Below, piece by piece: positions 54,880-64,000 of a DNA stretch of 64,000 bases (positions are counted from its first letter, which is position 1; every line of letters starts with the position of its first letter). The notes beneath the pieces are model-generated. The model was not told the origin of the DNA. It saw only the letters and a list, made by a program, of their open reading frames with translations, and made no database searches. The stretch comes from Bombus terrestris (taxonomy: Eukaryota; Arthropoda; Insecta; Hymenoptera; Apidae), in the NCBI RefSeq assembly GCF_910591885.1, contig NW_025963555.1, forward strand, positions 4,092,001 to 4,156,000, read 5' to 3'. A program made the position numbers and the translations under genes.

Positions 54880-55273
54880 TCAAACGTCACATAGTGAAAC
54901 AATGTAACGTTATACGTTATAATGTAGAAGTACAAAACGTTATACGTTATAACGTAGTAGTTCATAATGTCAAACGTCACATAGTGATACAGTATAACGT
55001 TATACGTTATAACGTAGAAGTACAAAACGTTTTACGTTATAACGTAGTAGTACATAACGTTATACGTTACAATGTAGTAGTACATAACGTCAAACGTCAC
55101 ATAGTGATACAGTATAACGTTATACGTTATAATGTAGAAGTACAAAACGTTATACTTTATAACGTAGTAGTACATAACGTCAAACGTCACATAGTGATAC
55201 AGTATAACGTTATACGTTATAACGTAGAAGTACAAATCGTTATACGTTATAACGTAGTAGTACTTAACGTTAT

Positions 55274-57638
55274 ACGTCATATAGTGATACAATGTAATGT
55301 TATACGTTATAATGTAGAAGTACAAAACGTTATACGTTATAACGTAGTAGTACATAACGTCAATCGTCACATAGTGATACAGTATAACGTTATACGTTAT
55401 AATGTAGAAGTACAAAACGTTATACTTTATAACGTAGTAGTACATAACGTCAAACGTCACATAGTGATACAGTATAACGTTATACGTTATAACGTAGAAG
55501 TACAAATCGTTATACGTTATAACGTAGTAGTACTTAACGTTATACGTCATATAGTGATACAATGTAATGTTATACGTTATAATGTAGAAGTACAAAACGT
55601 TATACGTTATAACGTAGCAGTACATAACGTGAAACGTCACATAGTGATGCAATATAACGTCATACGTTATAACGCAGAAGTACATAAAGTTATCCGGTAT
55701 AACGTAGTAGCACATAACGTTATACCTTACTACGTAGTATTACATAACGTCAAACGTCACATAGTGAAACAATGTAACGTTATACGTTATAATGTAGAAG
55801 TACAAAACGTTATACGTTATAACGTAGTAGTTCATAATGTCAAACGTCACATAGTGATACAGTATAACGTTATACGTTATAACGTAGAAGTACAAAACGT
55901 TTTACGTTATAACGTAGTAGTACATAACGTTATACGTTACAATGTAGTAGTACATAACGTCAAACGTCACATAGTGATACAGTATAACGTTATACGTTGT
56001 AACGTAGAAGTACAAAACGTTATACGTTATAACGTAGTAGTACATAACGTCAAACGTCACATAGTGATACAGTATAACGTTATACGTTATAACGTAGAAG
56101 TACAAAACGTTTTACGTTATAACGTAGTAGTACTTAACGTTATACGTCATATAGTGATACAATGTAACGTTATACGTTATAACGTAGAAGTACATAAAGT
56201 TATCCGGTATAACGTAGTAGCACATAACGTTATACTTTACTACGTAGCATTACATAACGTCAAACGTCACATAGTGATACAATGTAACGTTATACGTTAT
56301 AAAGTAGAAGTACAAAACGTTATACGTTATAACGTAGTAGTACATAACGTCAAACTTCACATAGTGATACAATATAGCGTTATACGTTATAACGTAGAAG
56401 TACAAAACGTTATACGTTATAACGTAGTAGTACATAACGTCAAACTTCACATAGTGATACAATATAGCGTTATACGTTATAACGTAGAAGTACAAAACGT
56501 TATACGTTATAACGTAGTAGCACTTAACGTTATATGTTATAGGTAGTAGTACATAACGTCATACGTCCTATAGTGATACAATGTAACGTTATACGTTATA
56601 ATGTAGAAGTACAAAACGTTATACGTTATAACGTAGTAGTACATAACGTAATCCGGTATAACGTAATAGTACATATCTATATACGTCATATGGTGATGCA
56701 ATATAACGTCATACGTTATAACGTAGTAGTACATAACGTTATACGTCATATAGTAGTACAATATAACGTTATACGTTATAACGTAGCAGTACTTAACGTT
56801 ATACGGTATAACGTAGTAGCACATAACGTTATACGTTACTACGTAGTAGTACATAACGTCAAACGTCACATAGTGATACAATGTAACCTTATACGTTATA
56901 ATGTAGAAGTACAAAACGTTATACGTTATAACGTAATAGTACATATCTATATACGTCATATAGTGATGCAATATAATGTCATACGTTATAACGTAGAAGT
57001 ACATAAAGTTATCCGGTATAACGTAGTAGCACATAAAGTTATACTTTACTACGTAGTAGTACATAACGTCAAACGTCACATAGTGATACAATGTAACGTT
57101 ATACGTTATAAACTAGTAGTACATAACGTTATACGTTACTACGTAGTAGTACATAACGTTAAACGTCACATAGTGATACAATATAACGTTATACGTTATA
57201 TCGTAGAAGTACATAACATTATACGTTATAAACTAGTAGTACATAACGTTATACGTTACAACGTAGTAGTACATAACGTCATACGTCCTATAGTGATACA
57301 ATGTAACGTTATACGTTATAACGTAGTAGTATATAACGTTATACGTTATAACGTAGTAGTACATAACGTTATACGTTACTACGTAGTAGTACATAACGTC
57401 AAACGTCACATAGTGATACAATGTAACGTTATACGTTATAACGTAGTAGTATATAACGTTATACGTTATAACGTAGTAGTATATAACGTTATACGTTATA
57501 ACGTAGTAGTACATAACGTCAAACGTCACATAGTGATACAATATAACATTATACGTTATATCGTAGAAGTAGATAACGTTATACGTTATAAACTAGTAGT
57601 ACTTAACGTTACACGTTACTGCGTAGTAGTACATAACG
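55274..57638 (+). repeat. 2,759-bp-spaced duplication, copy 2
   Basis: Counterpart of 52,515-54,879. Between the two copies, 54,880-55,273 repeats pieces of 52.6-53.2 kb, so the area has gone through more than one exchange. Confidence 0.88.
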
Positions 57639-58054
57639 ATATACGTCATATAGTAGTACAATATAACGTTATACGTTATAACGTAGCAGTACATAACGTT
57701 ATACGGTATAACGTAGTAGCACATAACATTATACGTTACTACGTAGTAGTACATAACGTCAAACGTCACATAGTGATACAATGTAACGTTATACGTTATA
57801 ACGTAGAAGTACAAAACGTTATACGTTATAACGTAGTAGTACATAACGTCAATCTTCACATAGTGATACAATATAGCGTTATACGTTATAACGTAGAAGT
57901 ACAAAACGTTATACGTTATAACGTAGTAGTACTTAACGTTATACGTTATAGGTAGTAGTACATAACGTCATACGTCCTATAGTGATACAATGTAACGTTA
58001 TTCGTTACAATGTAGAAGTACAAAACGTTATACGTCATATAGTGGTACACTATA

Positions 58055-59545
58055 ACGTTATACGTCATAATATAGTACTACATAACGCTAAAAGTCACAT
58101 AGTGATACAATATAACGTTATACGTTATAACGTAGAAGTACAAAACGTTATACGTTATAACGTAGTAGTACATAACGTCATACGTCCTATGGTGATACAA
58201 TGTAACGTTATACGTTATAATGTAGTAGTATATAACGTCAAACGTCACATAGTGATACAATATAACGTTATACGTCATAATATCGTACTACATAACGCTA
58301 AAAGTCACATAGTGATACAATATAACGTTATACGTTATAACGTAGAAGTACATAACGTTATACGTTATAAAGTAGTAGTACATAACGTTACACGTTACAA
58401 CGTAGTAGTACATAACGTCATACGTCCTATAGTGATACAATGTAACGTTATACGTTATAACGTAGTAGTATATAACGTTATACGTTATAACGTAGTAGTA
58501 CATAACGTCAAACGTCACATAGTGATACAATATAACGTTATACGTTATATCGTAGAAGTACATAACGTTATACGTTATAAACTAGTAGTACATAACGTTA
58601 TACGTTACAACGTAGTAGTACATAACGTCAAACGTCACATAGTGATACAATATAACGTTATACGTTATATCGTAGAAGTACATAACGTTATACGTTATAA
58701 ACTAGTAGTACTTAACGTTATACGTTACTGCGTAGTAGTACATAACGACATACGTCATATAGTGATACAATGTAACGTTATACGTTATAATGTAGAAGTA
58801 CAAAACGTTATACGTTATAACGTAGTAGTACATAACGTCAATCGTCACATAGTGATACAGTATAACGTTATACGTTATAATGTAGAAGTACAAAACGTTA
58901 TACTTTATAACGTAGTAGTACATAACGTCAAACGTCACATAGTGATACAGTATAACGTTATACGTTATAACGTAGAAGTACAAATCGTTATACGTTATAA
59001 CGTAGTAGTACTTAACGTTATACGTCATATAGTAATACAATGTAATGTTATACGTTATAATGTAGAAGTACAAAACGTTATACGTTATAACGTAGTAGTA
59101 CATAACGTGAAACGTCACATAGTGATGCAATATAACGTCATACGTTATAACGCAGAAGTACATAAAGTTATCCGGTATAACGTAGTAGCACATAACGTTA
59201 TACTTTACTACGTAGTATTACATAACGTCAAACGTCACATAGTGATACAATGTAACGTTATACGTTATAATGTAGAATTACAAAACGTTATACGTTATAA
59301 CGTAGTAGTTCATAATGTCAAACGTCACATAGTGATACAGTATAACGTTATACGTTATAAAGTAGAAGTACAAAACTTTATACGTTATAACGTAGAAGTA
59401 CATAACGTTATACGTTATAAAGTAGTAGTACATAACGTTATACGTTACAATGTAGTAGTACATAACGTCAAACGTCACATAGTGATACAGTATAACGCTA
59501 TACGTTATAACGTAGAAGTACAAAACGTTATACGTTATAACGTAG
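58055..59545 (+). repeat. About 1.7-1.8-kb-spaced duplication, copy 1
   Basis: Matches 59,825-61,257, with the offset moving from 1,770 to 1,800 (+30 bp near 58,210), 1,680 (-120 bp near 58,620) and 1,710. All steps are whole monomers. Shared marks include TAGTAATACAATGTAATG (59,031 and 60,741) and ATAACGCTATACG (59,493 and 61,203). GAATTAC at 59,276 is private to copy 1. Confidence 0.83.
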
Positions 59546-59824
59546 TACTACATAACGTTATCCGGTATAACGAAATAGTACATATCTATATACGTCATAT
59601 AGTGATGCAATATAACGTCATACGTTATTACGTAGAAGTATATAACGTTATACATTATAAAGTAGTAGTACATAACGTTATACGTTACTACGTAGTAGTA
59701 CATAACGTCATACGTCCTATAGTGATACAATCTAACGTTATACGTTATAACGTAGTAATACTTAACGTTATACGTTACTGCGTAGTAGTACATAACGTTA
59801 TACGTCATATAGTGGTACAATATA

Positions 59825-61257
59825 ACGTTATACGTCATAATATAGTACTACATAACGCTAAAAGTCACATAGTGATACAATATAACGTTATACGTTATAA
59901 CGTAGAAGTACAAAACGTTATACGTTATAACGTAGTAGTACATAACGTCATACGTCCTATGGTGATACAATGTAACGTTATACGTTATAACGTAGTAGTA
60001 TATAACGTTATACGTTATAACGTAGTAGTACATAACGTCAAACGTCACATAGTGATACAATATAACGTTATACGTCATAATATCGTACTACATAACGCTA
60101 AAAGTCACATAGTGATACAATATAACGTTATACGTTATAACGTAGAAGTACATAACGTTATACGTTATAAAGTAGTAGTACATAACGTTACACGTTACAA
60201 CGTAGTAGTACACAACGTCATACGTCCTATAGTGATACAATGTAACGTTATACGGTATAACGTAGTAGTATATAACGTTATACGTTACAACGTAGTAGTA
60301 CATAACGTCAAATGTCACATAGTGATACAATATAACGTTATACGTTATATCGTAGAAGTACATAACGTTATACGTTATAAACTAGTAGTACTTAACGTTA
60401 TACGTTACTGCCTAGTAGTACATAACGACATACGTCATATAGTAGTACAATATAACGTTATGCGTTATATCGTAGCAGTACATAACATTATACGGTATAA
60501 CGTAGTAGCACATAACGTTATACGTTACTACGTAGTAGTACATAACGTCAATCGTCACATAGTGATACAGTATAACGTTATACGTTATAATGTAGAAGTA
60601 CAAAACGTTATACTTTATAACGTAGTAGTACATAACGTCAAACGTCACATAGTGGTACAGTATAACGTTATACGTTATAACGTAGAAGTACAAATCGTTA
60701 TACGTTATAACGTAGTAGTACTTAACGTTATACGTCATATAGTAATACAATGTAATGTTATACGTTATAATGTAGAAGTACAAAACGTTATACGTTATAA
60801 CGTAGTAGTACATAACGTGAAACGTCACATAGTGATGCAATATAACGTCATACGTTATAACGCAGAAGTACATAAAGTTATCCGGTATAACGTAGTAGCA
60901 CATAACGTTATACTTTACTACGTAGTATTACATAACGTCAAACGTCACATAGTGATACAATGTAACGTTATACGTTATAATGTAGAAGTACAAAACGTTA
61001 TACGTTATAACGTAGTAGTTCATAATGTCAAACGTCACATAGTGATACAGTATAACGTTATACGTTATAAAGTAGAAGTACAAAACTTTATACGTTATAA
61101 CGTAGAAGTACATAACGTTATACGTTATAAAGTAGTAGTACATAAGGTTATACGTTACAATGTAGTAGTACATAACGTCAAACGTCACATAGTGATACAG
61201 TATAACGCTATACGTTATAACGTAGAAGTACAAAACGTTATACGTTATAACGTAGTA
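59825..61257 (+). repeat. About 1.7-1.8-kb-spaced duplication, copy 2
   Basis: Counterpart of 58,055-59,545, with more private changes (ACGGTATAACGTAGTAGTA at 60,252, TTATGCGTT at 60,459, CATAAGGTTA at 61,141). The pair is more diverged than the domain-I pairs. Confidence 0.82.
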
Positions 61258-62130
61258 GTACATAACGTCAAACGTCACATAGTGATACAGTATAACGTTA
61301 TACGTTATAACGTAGAAGTACAAAACGTTATACGTTATAACGTAGTAGTACTTAACGTTATACGTCATATAGTGATACAATGTAACGTTATACGTTATAA
61401 CGTAGAAGTACATAAAGTTATCCGGTATAACGTAGTAGCACATAACGTTATACTTTACTACGTAGTATTACATAACGTCAAACGTCACATAGTGATACAA
61501 TGTAACGTTATACGTTATAAAGTAGAAGTACAAAACGTTATACGTTATAACGTAGTAGTACATGATGTCAAACGTCAAATAGTGATACAGTATAACGTTA
61601 TACGTTATAACGTAGAAGTACAAAACTTTATACGTTATAACGTAGTAGTACTTAACGTTATACGTTACTGCGTAGTAATACATAACGTTATACGTCATAT
61701 AGTGGTACAATATAACGTTATACGTTATAACGTAACAGTACATAACGTTATACGGTATAACGTAGTAGCACATAACGTTATACGTTACTACGTAGTAGTA
61801 CATAACGTCAAACGTAACATAGTGATACAATGTAACGTTATACGTTATAATGTAGAAGTACAAAACGTTATACGTTATAACGTAATAGTACATATCTATA
61901 TACGTCATATAGTGATGCAATATAATGTCATACGTTATAACGTAGAAGTACATAAAGTTATCCGGTATAACGTAGTAGCACATAACGTTATACTTTACTA
62001 CGTAGTATTACATAACGTCAAACGTCACATAGTGATACAATGTAACGTTATACGTTATAATGTAGAAGTACAAAACGTTATACGTTATAACGTAGTAGTA
62101 CATAATGTCAAACGTCACATAGTGAAACAA

Positions 62131-62761
62131 TATAACGTTATACGTTATAACGTAGAAGTACAAAACTTTATACGTTATAACGTAGTAGTACTTAACGTTA
62201 TACGTTACTGCGTAGTAGTACATAACGTTATACGTCAAATAGTAGTACAAAATAACGATATACGTTATAACGTAGCAGTACATAACGTTATACGGTATAA
62301 CGTAGTAGCACATAACGTTATACGTTACTACGTAGTAGTACATAACGTCAAACGTCACATAGTGATACAATGTAACGTTATACGTTATAATGTAGAAGTA
62401 CAAAACGTTATACGTTATAACGTAGTAGTACATAACGTCAAACGTCACATAGTGATACAGTATAACGTTGTACGTTATAATGTAGAAGTACAAAACGTTA
62501 TACTTTATAACGTAGTAGTACATAACGTCAAACGTCACATAGTGATACAGTATAACGTTATACGTTATAACGTAAAAGTACAAAACGTTATACGTTATAA
62601 CGTAGTAGTACTTAACGTTATACGTCATATAGTGATACAATGTAACGTTATACGTTATAATGTAGAAGTACAGAACGTTATACGTTATAACGTAGTAGTA
62701 CATAACGTGAAACGTCACATAGTGATGCAATATAACGTCATACGTTATAACGTAGAAGTAC
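62131..62761 (+). repeat. 990-bp-spaced duplication, copy 1
   Basis: Matches 63,121-63,751. Shared marks are ACGTCAAATAGTAG (62,231 and 63,221), ATAACGTTGTACG (62,463 and 63,453) and CGTAAAAGTACAAAACG (62,571 and 63,561). Differences are frequent: AATAACGATATACG at 62,250, TACAGAACG at 62,67x, GTTATAC at 63,443, ACTTCAAACG at 63,517, TAGTTGTAC at 63,685. Confidence 0.83.
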
Positions 62762-63120
62762 ATAAAGTTATCCGGTATAACGTAGTAGCACGTAACGTTA
62801 TACTTTACTACGTAGTATTACATAACGTCAAACGTCACATAGTGATACAATGTAACGTTATACGTTATAATGTAGAAGTACAAAACGTTATACGTTATAA
62901 CGTAGTAGTACATAATGTCAAACGTCACATAGTGATACAGTATAACGTTATACGTTATAACTTAGAAGTACAAAACGTTATACTTTATAACGTAGTAGTA
63001 CATAACGTCAAACGTCACATAGTGATACAGTATAACGTTATACGTTATAACGTAGAAGTACAAAACGTTATACGTTATAACGAAGTAGTACATAACGTCA
63101 ATCGTCACATAGTGATATAG

Positions 63121-63751
63121 TATAACGTTATACGTTATAACGTAGAAGTACAAAACTTTATACGTTATAACGTAGTAGTACTTAACGTTATACGTTACTG
63201 CGTAGTAGTACATAACGTTATACGTCAAATAGTAGTACAATATAACGTTATACGTTATAACGTAGCAGTACATAACGTTATACGGTATAACGTAGTAGCA
63301 CATAACGTTATACGTTACTACTTAGTAGTACATAACGTCAAACGTCACATAGTGGTACAATGTAACGTTATACGTTATAATGTAGAAGTACAAAACGTTA
63401 TACGTTATAACGTAGTAGTACATAACGTCAAACGTCACATAGTTATACAGTATAACGTTGTACGTTATAATGTAGAAGTACAAAACGTTATACTTTATAA
63501 CGTAGTAGTACATAACTTCAAACGTCACATAGTGATACAGTATAACGTTATACGTTATAACGTAAAAGTACAAAACGTTATACGTTATAACGTAGTAGTA
63601 CTTAACGTTATACGTCATATAGTGATACAATGTAACGTTATACGTTATAATGTAGAAGTACAAAACGTTATACGTTATAACGTAGTTGTACATAACGTGA
63701 AACGTCACATAGTGATGCAATATAACGTCATACGTTATAACGTAGAAGTAC
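63121..63751 (+). repeat. 990-bp-spaced duplication, copy 2
   Basis: Counterpart of 62,131-62,761. It is the right-most recognisable higher-order duplication. The last 250 bp of the window continue as ordinary monomers with private variants (ACCTTGTATTAC at 63,890, ATAACGCCAAACG at 63,902, TTATACAGTAGAAG at 63,945). Confidence 0.82.
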
Positions 63752-64000
63752 AAAACGTTATACGTTATAACGTAGTAGTACTTAACGTTATACGTCATAT
63801 AGTGATACAATGTAACGTTATACTTTATAACGTAGAAGTACATAAAGTTATCCGGTATAACGTAGTAGCACATAACGTTATACTTTACTACCTTGTATTA
63901 CATAACGCCAAACGTCACATAGTGATACAATGTAACGTTATACGTTATACAGTAGAAGTACAAAACGTTATACGTTATAACGTAGTAGTACATAATGTCA

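Larger units (their letters stand above)
1..64000 (+). repeat. 30-bp satellite array, whole window
   Basis: Every stretch of the window is a version of a 30-bp monomer in one orientation. The shared skeleton is ACGTTATAACGT, GTAGTAGTAC, then ATAACGTTAT running into the next copy. The canonical monomer has 11 A, 10 T, 5 G and 4 C, with three CpGs, all inside ACGT. At 64,000/30 there are about 2,135 copies. I see no unique insert, no reversed block and no gap. A multi-kilobase homogeneous array of a short AT-rich unit is typical of eukaryotic satellite DNA at centromeres or other heterochromatin. That location is inference, since no flanking sequence is present. No promoter, terminator, tRNA, rRNA or gene with non-repeat sequence was found in any frame. 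Confidence 0.98.
42023..64000 (+). repeat. Domain III subarray
   Basis: Defined by a monomer absent from domains I and II (42,383-42,412 and eight more), by TTATATGTTATAGG in the 29-bp monomer, and by frequent ATAACATTAT, both CpG-loss variants. The heptamer and trimer cassettes are shuffled with CGCAGAAGTACATAAAG and GTAGCATTACATAACG variants. Six pairs of overlapping duplications lie inside. The last few kilobases contain trimers and tetramers with many private changes. Confidence 0.8.
61300..64000 (+). repeat. Right-hand stretch rich in private variants
   Basis: Ordinary trimer and tetramer cassettes, but with many changes not seen elsewhere in the window: CAAATAGTG (61,57x), ACGTAACATAG (61,81x), CACGTAACG (62,79x), AACTTAGAAG (62,97x), ACGAAGTAG (63,08x), TACTTAGTAG (63,32x), ACTTCAAACG (63,51x), ACCTTGTATT (63,89x). 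Only the 990-bp duplication is recognisable here. This is how less-homogenised array margins often look, but no non-repeat flank is reached. Confidence 0.6.

Noticed and set aside
61141..61160. Domain-II marker ATAAGGTTAT in domain III
   Set aside because: The context is GTAGTACATAAGG, not GTAGTATATAAGG as in domain II. It is a separate point change.
1..64000. CRISPR array (30-bp direct repeats)
   Set aside because: Repeats are contiguous. The sequence between conserved parts is itself repeated, there are no unique spacers, and no cas genes or leader are present.
1..64000. Beta-helical, antifreeze or adhesin-like decapeptide repeat protein
   Set aside because: A regular 10-residue repeat invites this reading, but no glycine turns, signal peptide, cap or anchor exist, and both strands would qualify equally.
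1..64000. Rho-independent terminators or ncRNA hairpins at ACGTTATAACGT
   Set aside because: The palindromes are short, AT-rich, lack a T-run and occur every 30 bp. They are a property of the repeat rather than individual signals.
1..64000. CENP-B box
   Set aside because: The required TTCG...CGGG pattern was not seen. CGG occurs only as ACGGTAT or CCGGTAT, and CGGG was not found.
1..64000. Telomeric repeats, transposon or retroelement insertion
   Set aside because: No G-rich telomere-type run, no terminal inverted repeats, target-site duplications or long terminal repeats, and no reverse transcriptase, integrase or transposase sequence. Every line is monomer sequence.
1..64000. Identification of the host species from the repeat
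   Set aside because: I do not recognise the satellite family, and satellites are often species-specific. Only a eukaryotic origin is reasonably supported.

Overview
The whole 64,000-base window is one uninterrupted head-to-tail tandem repeat with a 30-bp monomer, about 2,135 copies, all in the same orientation. I find no unique-sequence gene, RNA gene, transposon, CRISPR array or other embedded element. A 64-kb gene-free array of a short, AT-rich monomer (about 30-33% G+C) is what eukaryotic satellite DNA looks like (centromeric, pericentromeric, subtelomeric or another heterochromatic block). The species and chromosomal site cannot be read from this sequence.

The canonical monomer (for example 46,220-46,249) carries ACGTTATAACGT, a 12-bp perfect palindrome, then GTAGTAGTAC, then ATAACGTTAT, a 10-bp perfect palindrome that abuts the ACGTTATAACGT of the next monomer. 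Diverged monomer types combine into cassettes: a 90-bp trimer (1-90), a 120-bp tetramer (1,051-1,170), a cassette marked by ATATCTATAT (661-750) and a 210-bp heptamer (31,591-31,800). Cassettes are built into higher-order repeats and then into kilobase-scale near-identical duplications.

Layout. Domain I (1-28,130) holds a macro-duplication at 17,161 bp, a 6,153-bp-spaced duplication, a 1,530-bp tandem duplication and a 0.6-1.3-kb repeat of variable length (about 21-28 kb). Domain II (28,131-40,340) is marked by ATAAGGTTAT and has a 2.2-2.4-kb unit that is really a 4,590-bp dimer. A domain-I-like patch lies at about 40,341-41,640, followed by a short domain-II-like tail. Domain III (42,023-64,000) is marked by a monomer with TAGTACTA/CGTACTA and ACGCTAAAAG, and has overlapping duplications at 3,747, 3,626, 8,063, 2,759, about 1,700-1,800 and 990 bp. 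Private variants increase in the last 2-3 kb.

Following the 30-bp register by eye through the window gives only 32 register changes, in seven classes (20 x 29-bp, 3 x 28-bp, 6 x 33-bp monomers, and single 31-, 19- and 29-bp monomers). Their sum accounts for the phase at the last base.

The very long open frames on both strands (up to 2,071 codons) are a by-product of a 30-bp period divisible by three. I do not call any of them a gene. I found no evidence of an undescribed gene system. What is notable is the repeat's architecture, palindrome and CpG content, and recorded recombination history.
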